Part shown: piece after piece, positions 1 to 6,771 of the stretch
Layout of the letters: every line of letters begins with the position of its first letter
Position numbering within the stretch: the first letter of the stretch is position 1
DNA from: CAZAGT01 sp964484515
GTDB taxonomy: Bacteria > Desulfobacterota > DSM-4660 > Desulfatiglandales > HGW-15
Length of the DNA stretch: 7,386 nucleotides
Direction of reading: 5' to 3'
NCBI GenBank assembly: GCA_964484515.1
Contig: CAZAGT010000264.1
Span: 1 to 7,386, forward strand
Translations under genes and position numbers: made by a program
Notes under the pieces: model-generated
What the model was told of the DNA's origin: nothing
Database searches by the model: none
The model's input: only the letters and a program-made list of their open reading frames with translations

Positions 1-16
1 CTTCAGCCTTCTACCT

Positions 17-136
17 TTGACCTTCTGTATACGCCGCAGTGACGAGGGATGAGGGTAATCCCGATGCAATCGGGACAGATGGGCGTTTTCCGACAGCCTC
101 AACGTGATACAGTACCTCGATTCTAGAGAAGGTCAA
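17..136. repeat. 10-bp inverted repeat spanning about 100 nt
   Basis: TTGACCTTCT (17-26) is the exact reverse complement of AGAAGGTCAA (127-136). The 59-75 hairpin lies inside the spanned interval. A perfect 10-bp pair within about 240 bases is uncommon by chance (rough expectation a few percent), so a long-range stem in an RNA or a paired protein-binding site is possible. No function can be assigned. Confidence 0.4.
59..75. repeat. Perfect 7-bp inverted repeat, 3-nt loop
   Basis: TCCCGAT (59-65) and ATCGGGA (69-75) are perfect reverse complements around a GCA loop. TTTT occurs 10 nt later (86-89), too far away for a clean Rho-independent terminator. It could be the end of a transcript unit to the left of the window or a small dispersed repeat. 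Confidence 0.45.
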
Positions 137-206
137 GATGTAACTCAAGCACAAATGTGTCGACCTCTAGACGGACCTCTGAGCCGGCGAGGTCCACCTC
201 GGCTTG
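122..206. repeat. Cluster of overlapping, mutually exclusive inverted repeats
   Basis: TCTAGA occurs at 122-127 and 166-171. With the flanking GGTC (131-134) and GACC (162-165) these form a 10-bp stem with a 3-nt bulge. GGACCTC (173-179) pairs perfectly with GAGGTCC (189-195). GACCTCT is directly repeated (162-168 and 174-180), so either copy can supply most of that arm. GAGG (189-192) can instead pair with CCTC (197-200) and AGCC (182-185) with GGCT (201-204). The pairings share segments, so only some can form at once. They lie just upstream of, and partly over, the -35 box of the hydrolase promoter. Confidence 0.4.
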
Positions 207-232
207 ATTAAACGAAGAAGCTAAAATATGAT
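204..232 (+). promoter_or_regulatory. Sigma70-like promoter of the hydrolase gene
   Basis: The -35 candidate TTGATT (204-209) and -10 candidate TATGAT (227-232) are separated by exactly 17 nt. They match the consensus at 4/6 and 5/6 positions. The expected start of transcription, 6-7 nt after the -10, falls on about 239, the A of the hydrolase ATG, which predicts a leaderless or nearly leaderless mRNA. An overlapping second -10 candidate, TAAAAT (222-227), would start transcription only a few bases earlier. This is a pattern match by eye, not a scored prediction. Confidence 0.5.
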
Positions 233-242
233 TGAAGCATGA
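228..242 (+). other. Possible 4-codon upstream mini-ORF overlapping the hydrolase start
   Basis: ATG ATT GAA GCA TGA reads as M-I-E-A-stop, and its stop overlaps the hydrolase ATG as ATGA (239-242). A purine-rich GAAGAAG (214-220) lies 7 nt before its ATG, a proper Shine-Dalgarno distance, whereas the same motif is 18 nt from the hydrolase ATG. If an mRNA begins upstream of about 214, ribosomes could start here and re-initiate on the hydrolase. If transcription begins at about 239 the mini-ORF is not in the mRNA at all. It is short enough to be chance. Confidence 0.2.
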
Positions 243-1105
243 TCAAAACTGCACCCAACCGCCAACAGGGAGAAACGGACGCCATCACGCAGTGTTTCCC
301 GGCCGAACAGGTTGCCAGGCCTAAGGGGCTCGCGCTGGTGATTCATGGGCTCAATCTAAAACCTCGTAAAATGTCCCCGATCATCAACGCCCTCACGAAG
401 GCCGGAATCGAGGCGTTGAATGTATCGCTGCGGGGGCATGGAGAAAACTATACACCTCGCCCCGAAATGGACCATGCTCGCGCGAGGGCCGAGTCCTTCA
501 AAGAAGTCGACTACGAGCTGTGGGCAAACGAGGTCCAGGCGGCCCAGCAAGCGATGGAGACAAAAAGGGCTCGACTGGGAGTGCCCACTTTCCTTGTCGG
601 CTTTTCATTGGGCGCTTTGTTGGGTGTCGATCTTTGGGCCGCAAATGCCGACATCCGCTTCGATCGCGCCCTGCTTTTTGCCCCTGCCCTGCACCTGCGT
701 GCCCCTTACCGGCTGGTGAGGATGCTATATCCCTGGCCCGGGTTGGTCCTTCCCAGCCTCGGCCGGCAGGAATACCTGGCAAACAGGGGAGTCCCGATTA
801 TCGCCTATCGGGCGCTCCTTGAGACGATGCGCCATTTCCGAGATCACGTTGGACCGCGGGTCGACCTCCCTACCCTCATCTTCATCGACCGAGGCGATGA
901 GTTTATCTCCTATAAAAAGGTGAAAAGGTTTATCGACGAGAACCGACTACACAAATGGAAGATCGGTTCTGTCAAGAAGGATGCCGATGCAAAGGTGAAC
1001 TTGAAGCACCTGATCATCGACGAGACCGGACTTGGCCGACAGATGTGGCGTGAGACCATGGGCAAGGGTATCAGGCATCTTCTGAACCCGCCTGAGGCCA
1101 CCTAA
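239..1105 (+). CDS. Alpha/beta hydrolase (serine hydrolase fold)
   Basis: A 288-residue protein of the alpha/beta hydrolase superfamily, closest in style to the lysophospholipase/serine aminopeptidase-like (Hydrolase_4) group. Visible landmarks are the oxyanion-side HG after a hydrophobic strand (LALVIHG, H36-G37), the RGHG turn (65-68), and the nucleophile elbow GFSLG (121-125) with Ser123 as nucleophile. D220 in FIDRGDEF (or the nearby D217) is the probable acid, and H257 in LKHLIID the probable catalytic base. There is no signal peptide or membrane segment, so a cytoplasmic enzyme is expected. The substrate cannot be read from sequence; ester, thioester or acylglycerol hydrolysis are all possible. 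The start is forced: an in-frame TGA lies at 233-235 and ATG 239 is the first start after it. No Shine-Dalgarno sits at proper distance from this ATG; a GAAGAAG at 214-220 is 18 nt away. A lipoprotein gene follows after 91 nt on the same strand. Confidence 0.9.
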   Translation: MIKTAPNRQQGETDAITQCFPAEQVARPKGLALVIHGLNLKPRKMSPIINALTKAGIEALNVSLRGHGENYTPRPEMDHARARAESFKEVDYELWANEVQAAQQAMETKRARLGVPTFLVGFSLGALLGVDLWAANADIRFDRALLFAPALHLRAPYRLVRMLYPWPGLVLPSLGRQEYLANRGVPIIAYRALLETMRHFRDHVGPRVDLPTLIFIDRGDEFISYKKVKRFIDENRLHKWKIGSVKKDADAKVNLKHLIIDETGLGRQMWRETMGKGIRHLLNPPEAT

Positions 1106-1112
1106 GACTGCT

Positions 1113-1142
1113 TATTGTAAGGGCGCTAAAACTGATTATAGG
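1113..1142 (+). promoter_or_regulatory. Weak promoter candidate before the lipoprotein gene
   Basis: TTGTAA (1115-1120) and TATAGG (1137-1142) are separated by 16 nt, each matching sigma70 consensus at 4/6. They sit in the 91-nt gap after the hydrolase stop, in a locally AT-rich stretch. The match is weak, and the lipoprotein gene could simply be co-transcribed with the hydrolase, since no terminator is visible between the two. Confidence 0.2.
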
Positions 1143-1196
1143 TTATTGAGACGAATTCACGCATCTATCCAAATCCAGCGGCGAGAGGAGAACACC

Positions 1197-1706
1197 ATGA
1201 GCCATCGATTATCGACCTATTTCGCGACGATGATTGTCGCCTGTCTTTGCTGGGCAGGATGTTCAACAACGAAGATGTACGGCAAACTCACGCCCAATCT
1301 TCAGGCCGGCGACGATATGACCATCGAGGCCTTGGAAGAGTTTTGGGAGGATTACACCGTCTACTATACCGGCTGTTGCGGCGGGTTTCCGATAAATCAT
1401 CCCTCGGCCGTCATGTTCGATCCCAGAGGGGATGACAAGGAACTCGTTGTTGAACTGTGGGACCGGGTCGAGACCAAATACAGACTCAACAAGCTCGTTA
1501 GCCAAATCAAGGACGCACCTCAGGTCCCGGGTTACACTACGGCCCTTCGCCGAATTACGAGCTCCAATGGCGATTTTTACGGCTACATGTATACGGCCTG
1601 GGCCTCCGCCAATATGAAGCAGATTGACAACAACACCATGTTCGTGCTTAACCTGCCGGCACCGCCCTATCTCGATCGACGATTTCCCGGCACCGGTCAC
1701 CCGTAA
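1197..1706 (+). CDS. Small predicted lipoprotein, function unknown
   Basis: The ATG at 1197 is chosen because GAGGAG (1185-1190) precedes it by 6 nt, and because the product then begins directly with a lipoprotein signal: MSHR, a hydrophobic stretch (about 8-20), then WAGC with Cys22 as lipidation site and Ser at +2, compatible with outer-membrane sorting. The frame stays open back to a TTG at 1146, but that would add 17 polar residues before the signal. The lipobox has Trp at -3 instead of the usual Leu/Val/Ile. The mature part, about 148 residues, is acidic in its first third (EALEEFWEDY), then has a Tyr-rich YTVYYTG followed by a Cys pair (C60, C61), HPSAVMFDP (68-76), and a Tyr-rich stretch DFYGYMYTAW (126-135). 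I do not recognise the family. An envelope-anchored periplasmic role is inferred from the signal alone. It shares strand with the hydrolase 91 nt upstream. Confidence 0.75.
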   Translation: MSHRLSTYFATMIVACLCWAGCSTTKMYGKLTPNLQAGDDMTIEALEEFWEDYTVYYTGCCGGFPINHPSAVMFDPRGDDKELVVELWDRVETKYRLNKLVSQIKDAPQVPGYTTALRRITSSNGDFYGYMYTAWASANMKQIDNNTMFVLNLPAPPYLDRRFPGTGHP

Positions 1707-1727
1707 GCTCGTATCGGGACCAAACCC

Positions 1728-1743
1728 CTACCGAAACCGGTAG
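1728..1743. repeat. 6-bp hairpin just after the lipoprotein gene
   Basis: CTACCG (1728-1733) and CGGTAG (1738-1743) form a perfect 6-bp stem closed by an AAAC tetraloop, 22 nt after the lipoprotein stop. No T-run follows on either strand. It may stabilise the 3' end of the + strand transcript. Confidence 0.35.
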
Positions 1744-1780
1744 CCGGAAATCGATCTGCCGTGGATCCGAAAATGGGGCA

Positions 1781-1806
1781 GAGCGACCCGCTTGAGACCT
1801 TTTTTT
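1781..1806 (+). terminator. Weak Rho-independent terminator candidate
   Basis: A short stem, AGCG (1782-1785) with CGCT (1789-1792) plus a G-T pair outside it, is followed after 6-7 nt by seven T residues (1800-1806). The placement, about 75 nt after the lipoprotein stop and facing the convergent giant gene, is right for a terminator. The stem is short and not adjacent to the T-run, so confidence is low. Confidence 0.3.
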
Positions 1807-1852
1807 GTCAACCCTTGGCGGAGTCGACACCGCACTTTGGAATTCAGGGGCA

Positions 1853-1865
1853 AGGCCGCCGGCCT
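1853..1865. repeat. GC-rich 5-bp inverted repeat
   Basis: AGGCC (1853-1857) and GGCCT (1861-1865) form a stem around GCC, about 35 nt beyond the stop of the - strand giant gene. No T-run follows on the - strand. It may contribute to 3' end structure. Confidence 0.25.
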
Positions 1866-1881
1866 GTCACTGCGAGGAAAG

Positions 1882-1908
1882 CCTAGGCTTCGGGGACCTA
1901 GGAAGCCT
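1882..1908 (-). other. Two competing hairpins over the stop codon of the giant gene
   Basis: AGGCTTC (1885-1891) pairs with GAAGCCT (1902-1908), a perfect 7-bp stem with a 10-nt loop. The palindrome CCTAGG also occurs twice (1882-1887 and 1897-1902) and can pair with itself across the same region; the two folds exclude each other. The TAG stop codon of the giant gene (1898-1900) lies within the second CCTAGG. Reading the - strand, only a short CTTTCC follows, so this is a possible 3' stabiliser rather than a clear terminator. Confidence 0.3.
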
Positions 1909-4900
1909 CTAACTTCTCCATGGCTTCATCGAATTTGACGGCAATCAGATGCTCGAATTCCTTTCCCAGAAACGGACGATTGTCACGCAGGTACCATTTC
2001 ACGCTTTCCCAGTAATCTCTTAGGTCGCGGGGATCCGAGATCGTTTCGAGGAGTACCGTGATCTCCCTCAGTTTCTCCCGTTTCAGGCTGTCCTTGCGAA
2101 CCTCATAGATGTCGTGCAGGCGGTGTCTTTGGTCGTCACTGAATCCGATGTCGAAAGCATGTTCCGTGAGTTTGACGACGAGCTTATGGATGTCCCTGAG
2201 ATCTTGGAGGAGTTCCATCTGATTCTTGGTCTGTTCCAGCATGAGGTCTGTTATCTGCTTGAACCGCTCGTCGAAGGCCCTCTCTAATTCCCGCTCATAA
2301 TCGTCCGTATAGAACGGGCTTTTGCGCAACGATTTGAGACTATAGTGGTAATAGTTCTTGAGTTGTTCCAGCTCCGTGATACGATTCATATAGGTAATCT
2401 TCTGGGTGATGTTGATCCGATCCTGGAACTCGATACTGAGCACGCGTTGACGCTCATCCTTTCGCAACACGATCCCAGTCTTGGCCTTGAAATACTGACT
2501 CACCTCAGATCCGTCGCCCCGCACGTCTTCTATGGTGACCCGGCTCAATGCGTGGTTCAACGCCTCGTACCGCTTCTCAATATCTTGGGCCATCTGTAGG
2601 AAGTCCAACCAGACCGGTCGCTGATCCGGCTTGAACCTTTTCGCGGCCGAGAGCGCGATCAGCAGCAAGGTGATCATGTTCTCATAGTTCAGGTAGGCGA
2701 TCACGTTCTCAAACCCGAAGATACGAACCTCGTCCTTGACCAGCCCCTTGAGAATGAACTCCCGGGTGGTAGAGGCCTCACGCTGAAGCGCTTTGTAGAT
2801 GCGTAAGGCCTCAAACAACTCCTTTTCGAACGTGGAGTAACCGATGCTACGGTAGTTCTTGCGTTTGTAAATGAACTTCAGCGGCACCTCGATCAAGATT
2901 GAGGCCAAATCAATGAATTCGACATATCTTATCCCCCGCAATCGGAGCAGCCTTTCCACCGCATAGGCCATTTTGCCGCTCTCAACAGATCTCCCCGCTT
3001 CACTTTCTGCACATCGCCACGAATCCAGGTATTGCACCGGTGTCATATCCTCCGGGAGACCTTCTTCCCTGTAGGCGTCGAGGGCAAAAGACAGTTGTCC
3101 CCGTCTTCGGAATATCTCGTTGAGATACGCCTCCAGGGTTGTTTCCCCGCCGATGATCGCGTGACAGAGTAACCTGAGGTCGAGAAGTTGGTTTGCCACG
3201 TCTTCGAGGACCAGATCCTCCTTCATGGCGCTAAACATAATAAAGGAGCTGACAAAGACGGCATCGAAAAGATCTAGGCTCCGGAAGTCAAGGAGCCCTT
3301 GGATGGCACAGATCGAAAACTCACCTCTGATGATGTGATGAACAATATCGTGGTGCTCCACCAGTTGAATGAGATAGCGCTCGGCCTTGGGATCCATGTG
3401 GTATCTCGGGGCAATCTGCTCCTTCTCCAGAAAGGCGGCGCCCGCCCGAGCATGATCGGCCATATTGATCTCGTCCTTGTATTTCTCGCGGAAGACCGGG
3501 ACAAGGCCGATATCGCGAAAAATGAAAGACTTGATGACGGCGTCAAAGAGAGATTGATTATCGCTGAGATGATGCAAAAGGTCGGCAAGGATGTCGAGCT
3601 GTGACTCCGTAAGCCCAAGGACGCCGGCATCCATTGGCCCGAACTCGCGTTGGGCCAAATCACGCAAGATCTGGATATCCTGAAAACCCTCCCTTTCGCC
3701 CCGAATCAGGGCTTGGACCATACGGGTGCTCTTGAGGGTATGCTCGATCAGAGGGGTCCTTAAGTAGAGCTTGCCCGTCAGTCTCAGGTCCTGGAGCGCC
3801 ATGAACTCGGGGAGCACGAAGTGTAGAAGGGCGCTGGCATGATGATAGAGGTGCTCAAGATCAGTATAGACATCTTCGGGTTGGAAGATGACCTCGAGGA
3901 GATTTGACCGCAATCTTTCACGCAGTTTCTGGGCCTCCCGGAACCATCGCCTCTGTCTCTTGGGTAATCGGAGTTCCGAGCCATATTGGGTGGTGAGTCT
4001 AAGGTGACTCTGACAAAAGCTTTCGAGCTTTCTAAAGAGGCTCTCCAGCTTCTCCAGTTCGTTCACAGGAATCTTCGATATCTTGCAGCCTCGATATCGG
4101 GCAGTCAGGTGCTTCAACTTATCGATATCCTCATCCATGTCGATGTAGTCGAGATCCACGGCCTGCGTCTCGTGATTCACGCGCAGTTGAAAGCCGGTTC
4201 CCACAATGAAGGTTGTATCGCTTTCATAAAGCTGCCCGCTGAGTTGCTTGAGGGTCCCCAAATCAAGGGAATTCGTATTGATGGTTTGTGCTTCTGCTTC
4301 GATTCTGCGAACCTGGGCATTCACCGCCGAGGAATCGATCTTGGCCAGGAGAGGATTGAAATTAATGACGTCGCCGCGTGCGACATTGACCGTAACCCAT
4401 AGGAGGATATACGCGATCCGGCTATCCATCATCGCAAAAATCCGGCCGGTTCCATGAAACTCCATGTTGAGAAACTTGCGATAGAAGATGGGTAACTGCA
4501 ACGGATCCGCGGTCAGGAACCGACCTTCAAATTCCTCTATGATCTCTACCAGCCTGATGACGTTTTCGATCTTGGCAAATTCAGCCTCATCATAATCGGC
4601 CAGGGACTCTTTCTCCATGGCACCCTTGCCTTTCAGATCCGACCAATTATCAAGGAATCGGAAGTGTCCCATCATTTGCAGGATATTCCGAACAATCTTG
4701 TTGTGGATACCTCCCATGGCGCTGATCTTCTCTTCAAGAAGCTGGTCCCAATCGAGGTCCTTGTTGGTCACGATCCGCACCATCGATTCGTAGATACGGA
4801 AGAGCTCGGCCGATTCCTCACGGCTTAACTCCCTTCTCAGGGACGCCACCCGTTGAGCCATGGACATCAGGCGGCAGTAGCGTAAAAGATTAAGGGCTTC

Positions 4901-6616
4901 CAAAGGATCCAACGATCTGGCCAGGTCGGTGACGGGGTTCAGGGCGCGTTCGTTCATCTTACCGGAAAGGATCCGGCCCATCGCCGTGTGACCTACCACG
5001 GTGAGCAGGATCTCCCGCAACTCGCCGTAACTGAGGCCAAACAGCGGTAGCGTTTCCAGATGCGGCAGGATCCTCGTTTCGGATCCTTCGATGGAATCGG
5101 GATTGAGGTGATTCCTGATCCGCTTCAGTCGGGGAAGGTGTGAAATGATCCGTACGACGTCATTGAAGCCGCGGTAACGTCCTTGCTTACTCTCGAACGG
5201 GCGTTTCAGACGCTCGATGAAGATCTTAGGCAGCCCTTCATAGCTACCGCTCCTGATCCTTTTGAGAACTTCAAGGGTTCGGATGAGAAAATCAAAGGAA
5301 TCACGGTATTCCGCGGCAAGGGATAAGGGACAGCCCGCCAATCGAGATTCGACAATATCTGTCTTGAGTTGCGCCAGGGTCGTTTGAGGGGGCCTCCGCT
5401 GTCCCAAATAGATCAACATATATCGCGGCGGGTATTCCTTCGTGGAAAATCTCCTGTTCCAGTCTTCTCTGGTTGAGTCGGGCACTAACGGCTTCAGAAA
5501 TATCTTTTCAAAGTAGACCGAAAGGATCTTGCTCCAGTCCTTCTCTTGGTCATAGGTCGGCTCGACGTCGAGGGAAGAATTAAGATAGGGTAATTGCTCA
5601 ATCTCCCTTAGAGTGAGGTCCTCAATCCGTCTTCCCCCCAACAACCCTTGTAAGACATCCTGCTCCACGTAAAGGCCGCTCAAGTACCTCTGAAAATCAA
5701 ACACGTTGACTTGAAGATGCCTCCCCTTGAACCTGTATTTCTTCTTCGTCCTGAAGATATGCGTGAAGAGCGCAAAGTCCTTCCCTTCTCGGGTCGATCG
5801 AAATGCGATGTTCGCTGTCAGATTCGTTTTGGAGGCGTAGTGGTTCGCAATGATAAAGATTTCCCCGTCTGGCTTCAGAGCGCGATAGATCTTGCCTAGG
5901 ACGTAAAGAGCGTAGTGCTCAAGCTTCTTCGCAGACGGCCTGTCACGCCAGTGTGGATTGAATCTCTCCGTCCGGATGACGCCGTAAATATCGGCGGGTA
6001 GGACGACCAGGTCAAAGGGAAGCTCGTTCACGGAACGCAATCTCGCGAGAGAATCGATAACCGAGAAGTGGTGCTCGCGGAAACGAACGGTGAGCTCGTT
6101 TACGATCAAATCATCGGGATAGGTCAAGAGACCGACCCGATAGCTCTCCTTCAGGTATTTGCGCCGATGGAAGTAAATGATCTTGCTGATCTCGTCAGCC
6201 TTGTGACGAAAATAGGATAGGGAGTTGGAGACCAGGTTGGCGGGTATCAGGAAGTACGGATTTCCGTGCCTCGAAAGCCTGATCAACAGGCCCAGCTTCT
6301 TGTAAATCCTGTTTATCTCCTCGTAAGATTCCTTGGCGCGGGCGGGATGGCTGGGATCGGCTGCGTGGAGCAGACGAATCTCTTGCGTGTCAAGCTGGTC
6401 GTAAATTTCAAAAAACCCGAATCCATAGGCGTTTCCGCCAAAGCGACTCGGCAAGCGCGCAGGATGCCTGCGGGCGGCGAACGTTCCGTGAGGAATATCG
6501 GCCTTGTCAATCCCCAGCTGCTCGAACTCCTCGGGTTTGATAAACTCAAAGGGATTCTCTTGGCCCACCGCATCGACGGCTATTGAATACGTCGGCTGCA
6601 TGGGCTTACCTGCCAT
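1898..6616 (-). CDS. Giant soluble protein with methyltransferase-like and degenerate HD domains
   Basis: About 1,572 residues in one uninterrupted frame, with no signal peptide and no convincing membrane helix, so probably cytoplasmic. I do not recognise the full-length family. Residues about 159-264 look like the second half of a class I methyltransferase Rossmann fold: YRVGLLTYPDD, FDLVVLPAD (201-209), then a helix and LKPDGEIFIIAN (247-258), the typical strand-turn-strand after the LKPGG turn. The glycine-rich SAM loop is not visible, so activity is doubtful. Residues about 1007-1132 resemble an HD phosphohydrolase-type domain, vaguely like that of GlnD: FIFRDIG (Arg1034-Asp1035 in place of His-Asp), DHARAGA (His1055) and LVEHHD (His1088, His1089, Asp1090). 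The first metal His is replaced by Arg. The middle (about 265-1000) and C-terminal (about 1330-1572) parts are helical and charged, the latter with coiled-coil-like stretches. Start: ATG 6616 is preferred (GGGGG 9 nt upstream). ATG 6601 (AGG 7 nt upstream, 1,567 aa) is as likely; TTG 6700 is possible. It lies downstream of a LivF gene, same strand. A regulatory or signalling role is inference. Confidence 0.88.
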   Translation of the reverse strand: MAGKPMQPTYSIAVDAVGQENPFEFIKPEEFEQLGIDKADIPHGTFAARRHPARLPSRFGGNAYGFGFFEIYDQLDTQEIRLLHAADPSHPARAKESYEEINRIYKKLGLLIRLSRHGNPYFLIPANLVSNSLSYFRHKADEISKIIYFHRRKYLKESYRVGLLTYPDDLIVNELTVRFREHHFSVIDSLARLRSVNELPFDLVVLPADIYGVIRTERFNPHWRDRPSAKKLEHYALYVLGKIYRALKPDGEIFIIANHYASKTNLTANIAFRSTREGKDFALFTHIFRTKKKYRFKGRHLQVNVFDFQRYLSGLYVEQDVLQGLLGGRRIEDLTLREIEQLPYLNSSLDVEPTYDQEKDWSKILSVYFEKIFLKPLVPDSTREDWNRRFSTKEYPPRYMLIYLGQRRPPQTTLAQLKTDIVESRLAGCPLSLAAEYRDSFDFLIRTLEVLKRIRSGSYEGLPKIFIERLKRPFESKQGRYRGFNDVVRIISHLPRLKRIRNHLNPDSIEGSETRILPHLETLPLFGLSYGELREILLTVVGHTAMGRILSGKMNERALNPVTDLARSLDPLEALNLLRYCRLMSMAQRVASLRRELSREESAELFRIYESMVRIVTNKDLDWDQLLEEKISAMGGIHNKIVRNILQMMGHFRFLDNWSDLKGKGAMEKESLADYDEAEFAKIENVIRLVEIIEEFEGRFLTADPLQLPIFYRKFLNMEFHGTGRIFAMMDSRIAYILLWVTVNVARGDVINFNPLLAKIDSSAVNAQVRRIEAEAQTINTNSLDLGTLKQLSGQLYESDTTFIVGTGFQLRVNHETQAVDLDYIDMDEDIDKLKHLTARYRGCKISKIPVNELEKLESLFRKLESFCQSHLRLTTQYGSELRLPKRQRRWFREAQKLRERLRSNLLEVIFQPEDVYTDLEHLYHHASALLHFVLPEFMALQDLRLTGKLYLRTPLIEHTLKSTRMVQALIRGEREGFQDIQILRDLAQREFGPMDAGVLGLTESQLDILADLLHHLSDNQSLFDAVIKSFIFRDIGLVPVFREKYKDEINMADHARAGAAFLEKEQIAPRYHMDPKAERYLIQLVEHHDIVHHIIRGEFSICAIQGLLDFRSLDLFDAVFVSSFIMFSAMKEDLVLEDVANQLLDLRLLCHAIIGGETTLEAYLNEIFRRRGQLSFALDAYREEGLPEDMTPVQYLDSWRCAESEAGRSVESGKMAYAVERLLRLRGIRYVEFIDLASILIEVPLKFIYKRKNYRSIGYSTFEKELFEALRIYKALQREASTTREFILKGLVKDEVRIFGFENVIAYLNYENMITLLLIALSAAKRFKPDQRPVWLDFLQMAQDIEKRYEALNHALSRVTIEDVRGDGSEVSQYFKAKTGIVLRKDERQRVLSIEFQDRINITQKITYMNRITELEQLKNYYHYSLKSLRKSPFYTDDYERELERAFDERFKQITDLMLEQTKNQMELLQDLRDIHKLVVKLTEHAFDIGFSDDQRHRLHDIYEVRKDSLKREKLREITVLLETISDPRDLRDYWESVKWYLRDNRPFLGKEFEHLIAVKFDEAMEKLEAS

Positions 6617-6726
6617 CCTTTCATGCCCCCGGAGCTTCGCTAGGGAAATGGTTGAAGTATTCGTTTCCCCTTTTCGATTGTTCGGGCGACGGCCATCCAA
6701 AGGCCCGCCATCCTCGATAGAGTCCC

Positions 6727-6755
6727 AGTATACCGTGAAGCCAGCGCCCCCTCAA
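6727..6755 (-). promoter_or_regulatory. Sigma70-like promoter of the giant gene
   Basis: Read on the - strand, TTGAGG (6755-6750, 4/6 match) and TATACT (6732-6727, 5/6 match) are spaced by exactly 17 nt. Transcription would begin near 6720, giving a leader of about 105-120 nt before ATG 6616 or 6601. The promoter begins 17 nt after the LivF stop codon, so the giant gene may be expressed apart from the transporter. A TTG start at 6700 would leave only about 20 nt of leader. Confidence 0.45.
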
Positions 6756-6771
6756 GGGCAATCGATCCGCG

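Noticed and set aside
1..238. Integron attC site, CRISPR array or tRNA in the structured upstream region
   Set aside because: No attC core-site pair, no regularly spaced repeats, and no cloverleaf or tRNA-like arms were found. The repeats are irregular inverted repeats only.
1263..1700. A 145-codon - strand open frame opposite the lipoprotein gene
   Set aside because: It is the mirror of the lipoprotein frame. The + strand frame has a good Shine-Dalgarno and lipoprotein signal, and this one shows no family features.
3986..4402. A 138-codon + strand open frame inside the giant gene
   Set aside because: It lies wholly antisense to an intact, well-supported reading frame, has no recognisable motif, and has no convincing ribosome binding site. 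Treated as a shadow.
4379..4417. Possible membrane helix in the giant protein (IAYILLWVTVNVA)
   Set aside because: Only 13 hydrophobic residues with Arg at both ends, which fits a buried helix of a soluble protein better than a membrane span.
6617..6700. TTG start at 6700 adding 28 residues to the giant protein
   Set aside because: It needs a rare start codon with a GAGG 11 nt away, the extra residues look non-coding, and a promoter candidate would put the 5' end only 20 nt upstream. Kept only as an alternative.
6756..6771. Terminator between livF and the giant gene
   Set aside because: CCCTTGAGGG just after the livF stop gives only a minimal stem and no T-run follows on the - strand.
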